From: Burkholderia sp. BCC1644 | GTDB taxonomy: Bacteria > Pseudomonadota > Gammaproteobacteria > Burkholderiales > Burkholderiaceae | Assembly: GCF_902833225.1 (NCBI RefSeq) | Contig: NZ_CADFEI010000008.1 | Location: 1-64,000, forward strand | DNA: 64,000 nt | Reading direction: 5' to 3' | Shown: positions 38,707 to 48,168 of the stretch, piece after piece | How the letters are laid out: each line of letters starts with the position of its first letter | How positions within the stretch are numbered: the stretch's first letter is position 1 | Made by a program: the position numbers and the translations under genes | Notes under the pieces: model-generated | What the model saw: only the letters and a program-made list of their open reading frames with translations | Databases searched by the model: none | Told to the model about the DNA's origin: nothing

Positions 38707-40263
38707 ATGCGCTTTCACCGTCATGAGCCGCCGGCGCCTGCCGAGCCCGACGGCCGCCCCCGTCACCCGCTGTCCGCGCGGGTCGCACGCGCCGCGCTGT
38801 TCGCGGCGCTGCTCGTCGTGTGCGCCGCAGTCGCCGCACCGCCGCCCGTCGACGCGCCCGCCGCACGCCCGGTCGTCGTGATCCCCGTCAACGGCGCGAT
38901 CGGCCCCGCCAGCGCCGATTTCATCGTGCGCTCGCTCGACCGCGCCGCCCGCGAGCACGCGCCGCTCGCGATCCTGCAACTCGACACGCCCGGCGGCCTC
39001 GATACGTCGATGCGGCAGATCATCAAGGCGATCCTCGGCTCGCCGGTGCCGGTCGCCGCGTTCGTCGCGCCGGGCGGCGCACGGGCCGCGAGCGCGGGCA
39101 CCTACATCGTCTATGCGAGCCACTTCGCGGCGATGGCGCCCGGCACCAATCTCGGCGCGGCGTCGCCCGTGCAGATCGGCGTCGGCGGCGCCGCGCCGCC
39201 GGGCGCGAACCCCGCTGCGCCACGGCCGCCCGCCGCCGGGACGCCCGGTGCCTCGGGCGCGTCGGGCACGTCGCCGGCCGGGCTGCCGACCGATACGCAA
39301 TCGACCGAGATCCGCAAGGCGATGCAGGACGCGTCGGCCTATATCCGCGGCCTCGCGCAATTGCGCGGGCGCAATGCCGAATGGGCCGAGCGCGCGGTGC
39401 GCGAAGCCGTCAGCCTGTCGGCCAGCGAGGCGCGCGCGCAGCACGTCGTCGACCTGATCGCGCAGGATCCGGCCGATCTCGCGCGCCAGCTCGACGGCCG
39501 CAGCGCGACGACCACCGCCGGCACGGTGCGGCTCGCGACCGCGCATGCGCCGCTCGTCGTGGTCGAACCCGACTGGCGCAGCCGCTTCCTGTTGATCATC
39601 ACCGATCCGAACGTCGCGCTGATCCTGCTGACGATCGGCATCTACGGCCTGTTCTTCGAGTTCGCGAACCCCGGCTTCGTGCTGCCGGGCGTCGCCGGCA
39701 CGATCTGCCTGCTGGTCGGGTTGTTCGCGATGCAGTTGCTGCCGATCAGCTATGCGGGCCTCGGCCTCGTGCTGCTCGGCCTCGGTTGCCTCGTCGCCGA
39801 GGCGTTCCTGCCGACCTTCGGCGTGCTCGGCTTCGGCGGGATCGTGTCGTTCACGATCGGCGCGCTGATGCTGATCGACACCGACGTGCCCGGCTACGGG
39901 ATTCCGTGGCCCGTGATCGCGAGCCTCGCGCTCGGCGGCGGGCTGCTCGTCGCGGGCGTGTCGAGCGTCGCGCTGCGCGCACGGCGGCGCCCGGTCGTGA
40001 CAGGCGCCGAGGCGATGCTCGGCAGCATCGGCGAAGTGCTCGACGACGGCCTTCAGGCCGACCAGCCGCACGGCGCGGCCGGCGCTGCGCCGTCGGCGGC
40101 CGGCTGGGCGCGCGTGCGCGGCGAGCGCTGGCGCGTGGCGAGCAGCGCACCGCTCGCCGCGGGCTGCCGCGTGCGCGTCACCGGCCGCCACGGGCTGCTG
40201 CTCACCGTCGCTCCGCTCTACGACATACCGGCGCAAGAACAACATCAAGGAGAGCCGTCATGA
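38707..40263 (+). CDS. NfeD family membrane-bound serine protease
   Basis: 518 residues. A signal/anchor (about 28-44) is followed by a ClpP-like protease domain with [33 protein letters not shown] and the nucleophile in [14 protein letters not shown] (Ser129). The partner Lys204 is in [12 protein letters not shown], after a Pro/Ala/Gly linker. Four to five membrane helices (about 295-420) and a C-terminal OB-fold NfeD domain ([14 protein letters not shown] start, ending [10 protein letters not shown]) follow. This is the long NfeD form, which works with stomatins/slipins. Its stop overlaps the slipin start (ATGA). Confidence 0.92.
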   Translation: MRFHRHEPPAPAEPDGRPRHPLSARVARAALFAALLVVCAAVAAPPPVDAPAARPVVVIPVNGAIGPASADFIVRSLDRAAREHAPLAILQLDTPGGLDTSMRQIIKAILGSPVPVAAFVAPGGARAASAGTYIVYASHFAAMAPGTNLGAASPVQIGVGGAAPPGANPAAPRPPAAGTPGASGASGTSPAGLPTDTQSTEIRKAMQDASAYIRGLAQLRGRNAEWAERAVREAVSLSASEARAQHVVDLIAQDPADLARQLDGRSATTTAGTVRLATAHAPLVVVEPDWRSRFLLIITDPNVALILLTIGIYGLFFEFANPGFVLPGVAGTICLLVGLFAMQLLPISYAGLGLVLLGLGCLVAEAFLPTFGVLGFGGIVSFTIGALMLIDTDVPGYGIPWPVIASLALGGGLLVAGVSSVALRARRRPVVTGAEAMLGSIGEVLDDGLQADQPHGAAGAAPSAAGWARVRGERWRVASSAPLAAGCRVRVTGRHGLLLTVAPLYDIPAQEQHQGEPS

Positions 40264-41033
40264 TCGGCTACACGTTCGGCTTCAGCAGTGTCCTGATCGT
40301 CTTCGTCGTGGTGCTCGTCGCGTCGTCGATCCGCATCTTCCGCGAGTACGAGCGCGGCGTGGTGTTCATGCTCGGCCGGTTCTGGAAAGTGAAGGGGCCG
40401 GGGCTCGTGCTGATCATCCCGATCGTCCAGCAGGTCGTGCGGATCGACTTGCGCACCGTCGTGTTCGACGTGCCGCCGCAGGACGTGATCACGCGCGACA
40501 ACGTGTCGGTGAAGGTCAACGCGGTCGTGTATTTCCGTGTCGTCGATCCGGAGAAGGCCGTGATCCAGGTCGCGCGCTTTTTCGACGCGACGAGCCAGCT
40601 GTCGCAGACGACGCTGCGCTCGGTGCTCGGCAAGCACGACCTCGACGCGTTGCTCGCCGAGCGCGAGCAGTTGAACGCGGACATCCAGAAGACGCTCGAC
40701 GCGCAGACCGATGCATGGGGGATCAAGGTATCGACGGTCGAGATCAAGCACGTCGACCTGAACGAGACGATGATCCGCGCGATCGCGCGGCAGGCCGAAG
40801 CCGAGCGCGAGCGGCGCGCGAAGGTAATTCACGCGGAAGGCGAACTGCAGGCGTCGGAGAAGCTGCTGCAGGCCGCGCAACGGCTCGCGCTGCAACCGCA
40901 GGCGATGCAGCTGCGCTATTTGCAAACGCTGACGACGATCGCCGCGGACAAGAACTCGACGATCGTGTTTCCGCTGCCGATCGACCTGATCGGCGCGTTG
41001 CTGGAGCGGCTGGGCGGGAAGCGAGAGGGGTGA
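40260..41033 (+). CDS. Slipin (SPFH/band 7, stomatin-like)
   Basis: 257 residues. An N-terminal membrane segment ([16 protein letters not shown]) precedes the band-7 domain: [40 protein letters not shown] and [18 protein letters not shown]. After it come [21 protein letters not shown] and an Ala/Glu-rich helix ([20 protein letters not shown]) used for oligomerisation. The C-terminus is [20 protein letters not shown]. It forms membrane microdomain scaffolds and is the partner of NfeD, with which it is translationally coupled. A decayed second tail is found at 42444-42682. Confidence 0.95.
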   Translation: MIGYTFGFSSVLIVFVVVLVASSIRIFREYERGVVFMLGRFWKVKGPGLVLIIPIVQQVVRIDLRTVVFDVPPQDVITRDNVSVKVNAVVYFRVVDPEKAVIQVARFFDATSQLSQTTLRSVLGKHDLDALLAEREQLNADIQKTLDAQTDAWGIKVSTVEIKHVDLNETMIRAIARQAEAERERRAKVIHAEGELQASEKLLQAAQRLALQPQAMQLRYLQTLTTIAADKNSTIVFPLPIDLIGALLERLGGKREG

Positions 41034-41188
41034 GGCAGACATCCGGATCCTCACCGGATTCGCCGGACGAGGGGCAACAGGCATCGATACCGGCTGGCGC
41101 CCCATCTGCCGAATGGTATGGAAAGCGGCCGCTCACGGTCCGATGGCGTATACAACGAGATCCGCATGCATGGCAGTACGGATCAACG

Positions 41189-42130
41189 ATGGGCAAGACA
41201 CGGACAAGGAAGACGGCATCGGCGACGCCAATCAGGGCCTATGGCAAGGTCGCCCTCAGCGCCGAGGAAACGCTGCATCGACTGTGGCAACGCGGCCTGC
41301 GCATCGACGATCGCCCCGCGAACTTGCGAATGCTCCGGTCGATCGGCCATTTCCGGTTGCTGGTCTACATGCGCCGGTTCCAGAACCCCACGACCAAGCG
41401 ATTCTGGCCTCGCACCCGATTCTCCGACATCGTTGAACTCTACGCATTCGACCGACGTCTGCGCTCGATCACCATGGACGCGGTCGAGCGCATCGAGGTT
41501 GCGCTGCGCGCCGCACTCAGCAATCCCCTCGCAATCGACTACGGCAGCCACTGGTACGTCGAGAGGGACCGTTTCGTCGACCTGCGCCACTACGCGCGCG
41601 TCCTGGATCAGATCGCCCGGGAGTGTGAAACCCGGAAAGGCTCGGCGCTGACTCATTACTATCGAACTTATGCCAGCCCCGACCTGCCGCCGATCTGGCT
41701 GGTCTGCGAGCGGCTGAGCCTGGGCGCGTTGTCCCGAATCTTCAGTGCGCTCTCGACGCGCGACCGCAAGGTCGCCGGACGCCATGCGTGGCCGGACATC
41801 CCGGATACGGTGCTCACCAGCTGGCTGCAATCGCTCACCGACCTGCGCAACGCGTGTGCGCACCACGCCCGGCTTTGGGGAATGAAGCTGACGGTATCGC
41901 CTCCCGCCAAGCCGGCCGGGCGAACGCTCGCCCGATATGCCCCGGAAATGACCCGGCCGGAGACTTTCTACGCCCGCGCAACGATGATGAAGGCCTTGCT
42001 CGACCCACTCGGTCATGGGGCCGAATGGCGCGAAGCCTTGCGAGCGACGTTGACGGGATGTGAGCACGTGGACGCGGCGACCCATCTCGGCTTCACGACC
42101 GATTGGCATTCGACGCCGGCGTGGCAGTGA
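41189..42130 (+). CDS. Abi-family (AbiD/AbiF, Abi_2) abortive-infection protein with HEPN motif
   Basis: 313 residues. It matches the Abi_2 pattern: SAEETLHRLWQRGLRIDD, then LRSIGHFRLLVYMRRFQ and FDRRLRSITMDAVERIEVAL, and SLTDLRNACAHHARLWG near residue 216-231. The R220-N-x3-H225 set is the Rx4-6H motif of HEPN ribonucleases. Proteins of this family stop phage growth by disabling the infected cell, probably through RNA cleavage. The start ATG at 41189 lacks a strong ribosome site; no antitoxin gene is obvious beside it, but a small-RNA candidate follows at 42234. Lower GC and position between slipin copies suggest acquisition. Confidence 0.88.
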   Translation: MGKTRTRKTASATPIRAYGKVALSAEETLHRLWQRGLRIDDRPANLRMLRSIGHFRLLVYMRRFQNPTTKRFWPRTRFSDIVELYAFDRRLRSITMDAVERIEVALRAALSNPLAIDYGSHWYVERDRFVDLRHYARVLDQIARECETRKGSALTHYYRTYASPDLPPIWLVCERLSLGALSRIFSALSTRDRKVAGRHAWPDIPDTVLTSWLQSLTDLRNACAHHARLWGMKLTVSPPAKPAGRTLARYAPEMTRPETFYARATMMKALLDPLGHGAEWREALRATLTGCEHVDAATHLGFTTDWHSTPAWQ

Positions 42131-42198
42131 GTTCAGCGCGGATACAACCGAACACGCGGCAGGATGCCTGTCACGCTCCGTTTTCGACGAGATGCATT

Positions 42199-42227
42199 TT
42201 GACATTCCGACGATACTTCGCTAGCAT
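42199..42227 (+). promoter_or_regulatory. Promoter of the small-RNA candidate
   Basis: TTGACA (42199-42204) is a perfect -35, with a 17-base spacer and TAGCAT (42222-42227) as -10. It starts 68 bases after the Abi stop codon. Confidence 0.7.
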
Positions 42228-42233
42228 CGTCGA

Positions 42234-42309
42234 TGAAAACGCTGGGGACGCCTCTCGACGATGCGCAACACTTCAGACGGCAAAAGGACGCGCAAGCGTC
42301 CTTTTTTTA
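42234..42309 (+). ncRNA. Candidate small RNA, about 75 nt
   Basis: A transcript starting about 7 bases after the -10 would run 50 bases and then enter a perfect intrinsic terminator, giving an RNA of about 75 nt. There is no coding region with a ribosome site in it. It lies between the Abi gene and the slipin remnant. This is prediction only; known family membership was not recognised. Confidence 0.5.
42285..42309 (+). terminator. Rho-independent terminator
   Basis: AGGACGC (42285-42291) and GCGTCCT (42296-42302) form a perfect 7-bp stem with a GCAA tetraloop, followed by seven T. It ends the small-RNA candidate and possibly Abi read-through. Confidence 0.9.
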
Positions 42310-42443
42310 TTGTCCGCCCCCTCGGCTGTGAGCCCGATCCGCTCTCCTTTCCAGATTCGGTGCCACTCCCACACCCGATCGATCGTCCAGCGCCCTCCTC
42401 GTTCCCGGCCCCCGGTCCGGAACTTCTCCTTCATTCCCCCGTC

Positions 42444-42682
42444 GCCAGCTCGCGCAGACGAAGTTGCGCACGGCGCTCGGCAAGCACGACCTCGCCGAGC
42501 GCGAGCGGCGCGCGAAGGTAATTCACGCGGAAGGCGAACTGCAGGCGTCGGAGAAGCTGCTGCGCTATTTGCAAACGCTGACGACGATCGCCGCGGACAA
42601 GAACTCGACGATCGTGTTTCCGCTGCCGATCGACCTGATCGGCGCGTTGCTGGAGCGGCTGGGCATGCCGCGCGAGCGCTGA
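42444..42682 (+). pseudogene. Slipin 3' remnant with internal deletions
   Basis: Reads [52 protein letters not shown] and [20 protein letters not shown], ending MPRER and a stop. Compared with the intact slipin it lacks the N-terminal two thirds and has two in-frame internal losses, one between GKHDL and AERERR and one of 45 bases between KLL and RYLQ. The later segments are identical at DNA level to the intact gene for over 50 and about 100 bases. The first segment differs at several residues (K for T, T for S, A for V). There is no plausible start codon. Confidence 0.9.
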
Positions 42683-42763
42683 AACGCGCGTGTTCCGGAC
42701 TGCGCGGCGCCGCCGTCGCACCCGACGGATGCCGGACTGAGACGGCCCGGCACCCGGCACACA

Positions 42764-44041
42764 TCAAGCAAGCAGCTTGCGCTCGGTCTTGCCGTACTTG
42801 ATCGACTTCTCGTCCGGGATCATCAGGCCCGTGTGCTCGTCGCGGCCCTGCAGCAGGAAGCGCGCGTCCTGCTGGCCGATCTGCTCGGCCGCGAGCTTGC
42901 TGTCCGCGCCGATCTCGCCCTTCTTCATCCGGTTGACGATCACGCCGGCCGCGGTGTCCTTGAAGTCGCGCAGCATCCACGCGTCGCCGTCGCTGTCGCC
43001 GAACACCAGCAGCGGGCCGTAGCCCTTCTTCGATTCGAGCACGTTGCGGATGCCCACCGTCTTGCCGGGCCCCCAGTTGAAATGCCAGCCGGCCGGATAG
43101 GTGCTCGTGTACTTGCCGTCCCGCATGTCGAGGCGCAGGCCGATCACGTTCTCCGGCGGCACGCCGTAGCCATAGTTCGGATTGCCGGCGAACACGCGCA
43201 CGACGTCGTCGAGCGACGCGGTGCTCACGTACACGTCGATGCCGTTCGCGCGCAGCGTGTGCATCACGGCGCGGATTTCCTCATGAATGCGAATGCCGTG
43301 GAAATGCGTGTCGGCCACCACGCCGGCCTTGCCCGGCAGCGTCTTCGGGCTTTCGTAGCGGACCTTGCGCAGCGCGTCGCCGATCCCGTAGTTGTCCGAC
43401 GCTTCCGCCATCGCCTGCAGCTCGGCGGTCGTCATGTTCTTGTAGAAGTAGATGATCCACTTGTAGCCGACTTCGAGCGGGTGCGTGTCGCAGATCGCGT
43501 CGTACATGAAGTACAGCTTCGCGCGGAAATCCTTGAACTGGTCGGTCTCGCGAATCTCGTCGAGGCTCTTCTCGCCGCCGAACCCCTTGTAGTTCGCGTA
43601 GAGCCAGCGGTAGTCGGATTCGACGTCGGCGGCGAGATCCTCCATCGTCACCGGCTTGCCGTCGACGGTCGTGTAGTCCTTCATGAACGCGCCCTTCGGC
43701 ACGTCCTTCCACATCACGGCGACGAATTCGTCCGGCGTCAGCTTGTACTGAAGATGGTTGATCTGGTACATCAGCAACGCTTCTTCGCAGTCGTTCATGA
43801 TGCACGTGTTGTCCCAGTCGAACACCGCGTACGGGCGGCGCTTTTCGTCGTAGCGCGCGCTCGCGACGCCATGCCGGTCGAGCACCGCCTGCAGGCGCGC
43901 GGCGTTGAACGGCGACCAGCGGCCCGGGTCCAGCGGATCCGGCACGGCTGCGCTCTTTGCGTCGGCGGTGCCGGCCTTGAGCATCAGCGACGTCGCGGCG
44001 GTCGCCGCGGCAAGGGTGTTCATGAACTGGCGGCGTTGCAT
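42764..44041 (-). CDS. Tat-exported HAD-family phosphatase (phosphorylcholine-phosphatase-like)
   Basis: 425 residues. The N-terminus MQRRQFMNTLAAATAATSLM is a Tat-like signal. HAD motif I is VFDWDNTCIMND (Asp75, Asp77); motif II is in VYVSTASLDDVVRVF and motif III/IV in LLVFGDSDGDAWMLRDF. The general layout resembles secreted HAD enzymes such as PchP, but the substrate is not certain. Start ATG at 44041 has a GAGGAGAGAG ribosome site, better than the ATG 13 codons upstream. It is divergent from the M24 peptidase gene. Confidence 0.88.
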   Translation of the reverse strand: MQRRQFMNTLAAATAATSLMLKAGTADAKSAAVPDPLDPGRWSPFNAARLQAVLDRHGVASARYDEKRRPYAVFDWDNTCIMNDCEEALLMYQINHLQYKLTPDEFVAVMWKDVPKGAFMKDYTTVDGKPVTMEDLAADVESDYRWLYANYKGFGGEKSLDEIRETDQFKDFRAKLYFMYDAICDTHPLEVGYKWIIYFYKNMTTAELQAMAEASDNYGIGDALRKVRYESPKTLPGKAGVVADTHFHGIRIHEEIRAVMHTLRANGIDVYVSTASLDDVVRVFAGNPNYGYGVPPENVIGLRLDMRDGKYTSTYPAGWHFNWGPGKTVGIRNVLESKKGYGPLLVFGDSDGDAWMLRDFKDTAAGVIVNRMKKGEIGADSKLAAEQIGQQDARFLLQGRDEHTGLMIPDEKSIKYGKTERKLLA

Positions 44042-44479
44042 GGTCTCTCTCCTCGAAATTGTCGAATCGGCTTCGGTCACTGCCCCGTGCGGCGCACTGG
44101 CGGCTCATCGCCGTCGCGAAGCCGGGGCGGCTTCGAATTGGGGGCGAATGATGTGACGAAATTATTTCGGCAATTTGACAGCGTCACGCCGCGACGCGAC
44201 GGCGAGTTGATCCGGCGCGACATGCCGGGCGCCACAAGACGGCCGAACCCGGCCATCCGGGCCATCCGGGCCGGCAACGGGCCCGCTCGCGCCATCGTCG
44301 GGAAACCTAGAGGCTCCCCTCCATTTCCCCCTTCCATTAGGACAAATCCTCACTTCCCGGCGCGCGTATCCGTCTATGATCTTTACATCGCTCAATGACA
44401 CATTAAATGCTGACTGAATAACCCGCGACGGCGACGCCGGCGGGCGCGTTCCGGATCAGCGCCCCAACGGAGACGCACC
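44042..44479. other. Divergent intergenic region, HAD phosphatase / M24 peptidase
   Basis: 438 bases without a gene. It holds two direct copies of a GCCATCCGG unit near 44251-44270 and a short AT-rich stretch (44370-44420) with TATGAT at 44374-44379 that may be a -10 for the plus-strand genes. No strong operator or riboswitch-like structure was found. Confidence 0.4.
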
Positions 44480-45379
44480 ATGGCCGACCATCACCCGCTG
44501 CCGGAAGTCCACCTCGACGAGCTGCCGCAATTCCGCGCGGTCCAGCAGCTGGCGTACCGCTGCGTCGAAACCGTCGGCGCGATGCTCTACCCCGGCATCA
44601 CCGAGAAGGAAGCCGCGCGCCTCCTGACCGAATGGCTGCAGGACAACGGCGTGCACGACTGGCTGCACAAGCCGTTCGCGTGGTTCGGCGACCGCACCGC
44701 GTTCGAGGGCTTCTCGGGCCTCAAGCACATGGGCGGCTTCAATCTCGCGTTCTTCCCGAGCAACCGCCAGCTCGAAACCGACATGCCGGTGATCCTCGAC
44801 GTCGCGCCGGTGCTCGACGGCATCGTCGCCGACGTCGGCTACGCGCACTGCCTCGGCCACAACCCGATCCTCGAACAGTTGCAGGACGACCTGATGGACC
44901 ATCGCGAGATGATCGTGCGGCTCGTGAAGGAGCGCCGGCCGATGGCCGAGGTCGCGCAGGAAGTCGACGCGCTGTGCCGCCGCCAGGGCGTCGAGCCGCG
45001 CCACAAGGCCTATCCGTTCAAGGTGCTCGCGCATCGCGTCGCGAAGATCCACAAGCTGTCGAAGCCGCGCTTCGTCGCGCGCTTCGGGCTGAACGCGACG
45101 CGCAACCTGCTGCTCGACCAGGGCCGCGCGGCGAAGCAGCAAGGCTGGTCGCCGCTGTGGTCGATCGACCGCCGCTCCGAGCATGCGCCGGTGCCGGGCC
45201 TGTGGGCCGTCGAGCCGCATCTCGGCTTCGCCGGCGTCGGCGCGAAATTCGAAGAGCTGCTCGTCATCACCGAAGACGACGCGTACTGGCTCGACGAAGA
45301 CCTGCCGCACGTGCGCCGCTGGCAGCACCGCCAGGCCGAGCGTGCGCAGGCCGTCGCGACCGTGCCGGCCGCCGCCTGA
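44480..45379 (+). CDS. M24-family metallopeptidase-like protein (creatinase/aminopeptidase fold)
   Basis: 299 residues. The pita-bread fold is suggested by AVQQLAYRCVETVGAMLYPG with ITEKEAARLLTEWLQDNGV, then DMPVILDVAPVLDGIVADVG, GYAHCLGHNP and GLWAVEPHLGF with KFEELLVITEDDAYWL. Metal-ligand positions of M24 enzymes (two Asp, His, two Glu) are partly recognisable: Asp in ILDVAP and VADVG, the Glu of AVEPHLG and FEELLV. The usual HGxGH block is not obvious, so peptidase activity is uncertain. First gene of a three-gene plus-strand set. Confidence 0.85.
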   Translation: MADHHPLPEVHLDELPQFRAVQQLAYRCVETVGAMLYPGITEKEAARLLTEWLQDNGVHDWLHKPFAWFGDRTAFEGFSGLKHMGGFNLAFFPSNRQLETDMPVILDVAPVLDGIVADVGYAHCLGHNPILEQLQDDLMDHREMIVRLVKERRPMAEVAQEVDALCRRQGVEPRHKAYPFKVLAHRVAKIHKLSKPRFVARFGLNATRNLLLDQGRAAKQQGWSPLWSIDRRSEHAPVPGLWAVEPHLGFAGVGAKFEELLVITEDDAYWLDEDLPHVRRWQHRQAERAQAVATVPAAA

Positions 45380-45424
45380 CGCGAACGCGCCCTTCCTCCC
45401 GAATCCCTGAACGACGGACTCACG

Positions 45425-47212
45425 ATGCAGCCTCTTTCCGACGAAGCGCCGCTGGCCCTGTTCGAATCGGTTCATAGCGAAACGGCGGTCGCCTCCGGCG
45501 ACCTGACGCTCGCGGTCAAGACCTGGGGCGACCCGGCCCGCTCGCCGGTCGTGCTGGTGCACGGCTATCCCGACGACAGCAGCGTCTGGCAGCACGTCGC
45601 GCCGCTGCTCGCGCGCAAGCACTTCGTGATCGCCTACGACGTGCGCGGCGCGGGCCTGTCCGGCGCGCCGAAGCGCACGGCCGACTACCACCTCGCGAAA
45701 CTGACCGACGACTTCGTCGCGGTGATCGACGCGCTCTGCCCCGGCCGCGCCGTGCATCTGATCGCGCACGACTGGGGCTCGATCCAGGGCTGGGAATTCG
45801 TCACCGATCCGCGCCTCGCGGGCCGCATCGCGTCGTACACGTCGTGCTCGGGGCCGTGCCTCGATCACGTCGGCTTCTGGCTGCGCGAACGCGTGCTGCG
45901 CCCGACGCCCGCGTCGCTCGCCAAGCTCGGCGGCCAGCTCGTGCGGTCGTGGTACGTGTATCTGTTCCACCTGCCGTTCATCCCCGAGCTCGGCTGGCGG
46001 CTGTGGCTCGGCCGCGCGTGGCCGCGCCTGCTGCGCCGGCTCGAGAAGACACCGGCCATGCCGCGCCCGACGCAAGCCGACGACGGCGCGCGCGGCGTGC
46101 GCCTCTATCGCGCGAACTTCATCCGCTGCCTGTTCGCGCCGCGCGAACGCTACGCGCATGCGCCGGTGCAGACGATCGTGCCGCTCGGCGACAAGTACGT
46201 GAGCCCCGCGCTGTCCGAGAACCTGTCGCGCTGGGTGCCGCAGTACTACCGCCGTGAGGTCGCGGCCGGCCACTGGCTGCCGCTCGCCGATCCGGCGCGC
46301 TTCGCGGATCTCGCCGGGCAACTGATCGACGCGGTCGAATCGGGCAACGAACCGCCCGCGCTCGCGAACGCGCGCCGCCGCGCAACGAGCGGCCGCTTCA
46401 GCGGCAAGGTCGCGGTCGTCACCGGCGCGGGCAGCGGCATCGGCCGCTGCGCGGCGCTCGCGTTCGCCCGCGAAGGTGCGACGGTCGTGGCGTGCGACAT
46501 CGATCTCGCGAGCGCCGAACGCACCGCGCTGCTGCTCGGGCTGACCGGCGCGCGGGCACACGCGAAACGCGTCGACGTCGGGTCCGCCGACGAGATGGAA
46601 GCACTCGCGACGTGGGTCGGCAGCGAACTCGGCGGCGCGGACATCGTGATCAACAACGCGGGCATCGGCATGGCCGGCGGCATCCTCGACACGAGCGCGC
46701 GGCACTGGGAGCGCATCCTGCACGTGAACCTGTGGGGCGTGATCCACGGCTCGCGGCTGTTCGCACAGCAGATGGCCGCGCGCGGCACCGGCGGGCACAT
46801 CGTCAACACCGCGTCGGCTGCCGCGTTCGGGCCGTCGCGCGACCTGCCCGCGTATGCGACGACGAAGGCCGCCGTGCTGATGCTCAGCGAATGCATGCGC
46901 GCGGAACTCGCGGAGCAAGGCATCGGCGTGACGGCCGTGTGCCCGGGTTTCGCGGAGACCGGAATCATGGCGTCGACGCAATACGCGGGCGCCAACGCAC
47001 AGGACGAAGCGCGGCTGCGCAAGCGCGCGACGAAGCTGTACCAGATGCGCGGCCTGAAACCCGAAACCGTCGCGCAGGCGATGGTCGACGGCGTGCTGCG
47101 CAACCGCCCCGTCGTCGCGGTCGGCGGCGAGGCGCACGCGATGCGCTTCGTCGGCCGCTTCATGCCGTGGCTCGGCCGGATGATCGCCCGCGTCAGCATG
47201 GCATCGCATTGA
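45425..47212 (+). CDS. Alpha/beta hydrolase (epoxide-hydrolase type) fused to SDR oxidoreductase (EphD-like)
   Basis: 595 residues. Residues 1-310 are an alpha/beta hydrolase: oxyanion motif VLVHGYPDDSSVWQ and nucleophile AHDWGS with Asp116, the acid used by epoxide hydrolases and dehalogenases; the catalytic His is in AAGHWLPLADP. Residues 325-595 are a short-chain dehydrogenase: NAD(P) site VTGAGSGIG (332-340), NNAG, Ser in NTASAAAFG, and YATTK (Tyr477, Lys481). The two-domain order equals that of mycobacterial EphD. One polypeptide could hydrolyse and oxidise a lipid-like substrate in turn. It lies 45 bases after the M24 gene. Confidence 0.93.
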   Translation: MQPLSDEAPLALFESVHSETAVASGDLTLAVKTWGDPARSPVVLVHGYPDDSSVWQHVAPLLARKHFVIAYDVRGAGLSGAPKRTADYHLAKLTDDFVAVIDALCPGRAVHLIAHDWGSIQGWEFVTDPRLAGRIASYTSCSGPCLDHVGFWLRERVLRPTPASLAKLGGQLVRSWYVYLFHLPFIPELGWRLWLGRAWPRLLRRLEKTPAMPRPTQADDGARGVRLYRANFIRCLFAPRERYAHAPVQTIVPLGDKYVSPALSENLSRWVPQYYRREVAAGHWLPLADPARFADLAGQLIDAVESGNEPPALANARRRATSGRFSGKVAVVTGAGSGIGRCAALAFAREGATVVACDIDLASAERTALLLGLTGARAHAKRVDVGSADEMEALATWVGSELGGADIVINNAGIGMAGGILDTSARHWERILHVNLWGVIHGSRLFAQQMAARGTGGHIVNTASAAAFGPSRDLPAYATTKAAVLMLSECMRAELAEQGIGVTAVCPGFAETGIMASTQYAGANAQDEARLRKRATKLYQMRGLKPETVAQAMVDGVLRNRPVVAVGGEAHAMRFVGRFMPWLGRMIARVSMASH

Positions 47213-47241
47213 CGGCGCATGACGCCGCACAGGGAGACAAC

Positions 47242-48150
47242 ATGACCGATACCACCGCCGACTACCACAAGATCAAGGCCCGGCACGTGAAGTTCGACTT
47301 CAGCGACACGCCGATCACCTGGGTGCCGAACGATCCGGGCAGCACGCACATCATCAACACGCTGAACCTGCTGTTCCCGGAAGGCGAGCTGTGGTTCTGC
47401 CGCGTGTACAACAAGGCGCTGCCGCTGATCACCGATGCGCGCCTGCGCGACGAGGCCGAAGGCTTCCTGAGGCAGGAAGCCGTGCATTCGCGCTCGCACG
47501 GCGGCGTGCTCAAGCACTACTACGACCGGCACGGCATCGACACGAAGCCGTTCACGCAGAAGCTCAACCGGCTGTTCACGCGCGTGCTCGGCGAGCAGCC
47601 GTTCGGGCTGAAGATCGGCCATACGCGCTTCTGGCTGCGGCAGCAACTGGCCGTCATCGCGTCGCTCGAGCATTTCTTCGGCTATCTCGGCAACTGGGTG
47701 CTCAATGCGCACGGGCTCGACGAAGGCCGTGCCGACCCGACGATGGTCGACCTGCTGCGCTGGCACGGCGCGGAGGAAGTCGAGCACCGCACCGTCGCGT
47801 TCGACATCTACCGGCACCTGGGCGGCAGCTATCCGGAACGCTGCGTACACATGGCGTTCGTGATCCTGCTGCTGCTCTACTACATCACGACCGGCGCGAA
47901 ATTCATGTACAAGCGCGATCCGGACGCCGGCCGCTACCCGGGCTTCGTGCTCGCGTGGTGGCAGGGTTCGCGGCGCGGGCACCTGCCGTCGTTCTGGAAG
48001 GTGATCGGCGCGGCGCTGCGTTATTTCAAGCCGAGCTATACGCCGCACCACGAAGGCTCGACCGAACAGGCGCTCGCCTACCTCGAGCGTTCGCCGGCCG
48101 CGCAAGCCGCCGCGCACGGCGGCAACTGGGGCACGACGAAGGGCGCCTGA
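47242..48150 (+). CDS. PF10118-type metal-dependent hydrolase (ferritin-like)
   Basis: 302 residues, helical. Candidate metal ligands come in the spacing of di-iron ferritin-like proteins: RQEAVHSRSH (Glu79, His82), SLEHFFGYLG (Glu143) and HGAEEVEHRTVAFD (Glu178, Glu181, His182). One hydrophobic stretch (MAFVILLLLYYITTGAKF) suggests membrane contact. The family is annotated as metal-dependent hydrolase without a proven reaction. The gene follows the fusion protein by 29 bases with an AGGGAGA ribosome site, so it probably works on the same pathway. Confidence 0.88.
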   Translation: MTDTTADYHKIKARHVKFDFSDTPITWVPNDPGSTHIINTLNLLFPEGELWFCRVYNKALPLITDARLRDEAEGFLRQEAVHSRSHGGVLKHYYDRHGIDTKPFTQKLNRLFTRVLGEQPFGLKIGHTRFWLRQQLAVIASLEHFFGYLGNWVLNAHGLDEGRADPTMVDLLRWHGAEEVEHRTVAFDIYRHLGGSYPERCVHMAFVILLLLYYITTGAKFMYKRDPDAGRYPGFVLAWWQGSRRGHLPSFWKVIGAALRYFKPSYTPHHEGSTEQALAYLERSPAAQAAAHGGNWGTTKGA

Positions 48151-48168
48151 GCGTGTTTCCGGCCGGCT

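Noticed and set aside
45425..47212. Hydrolase-SDR protein as a frameshift or assembly artefact joining two genes
   Set aside because: The frame is continuous with a natural linker and the same two-domain order is known from EphD-type proteins.
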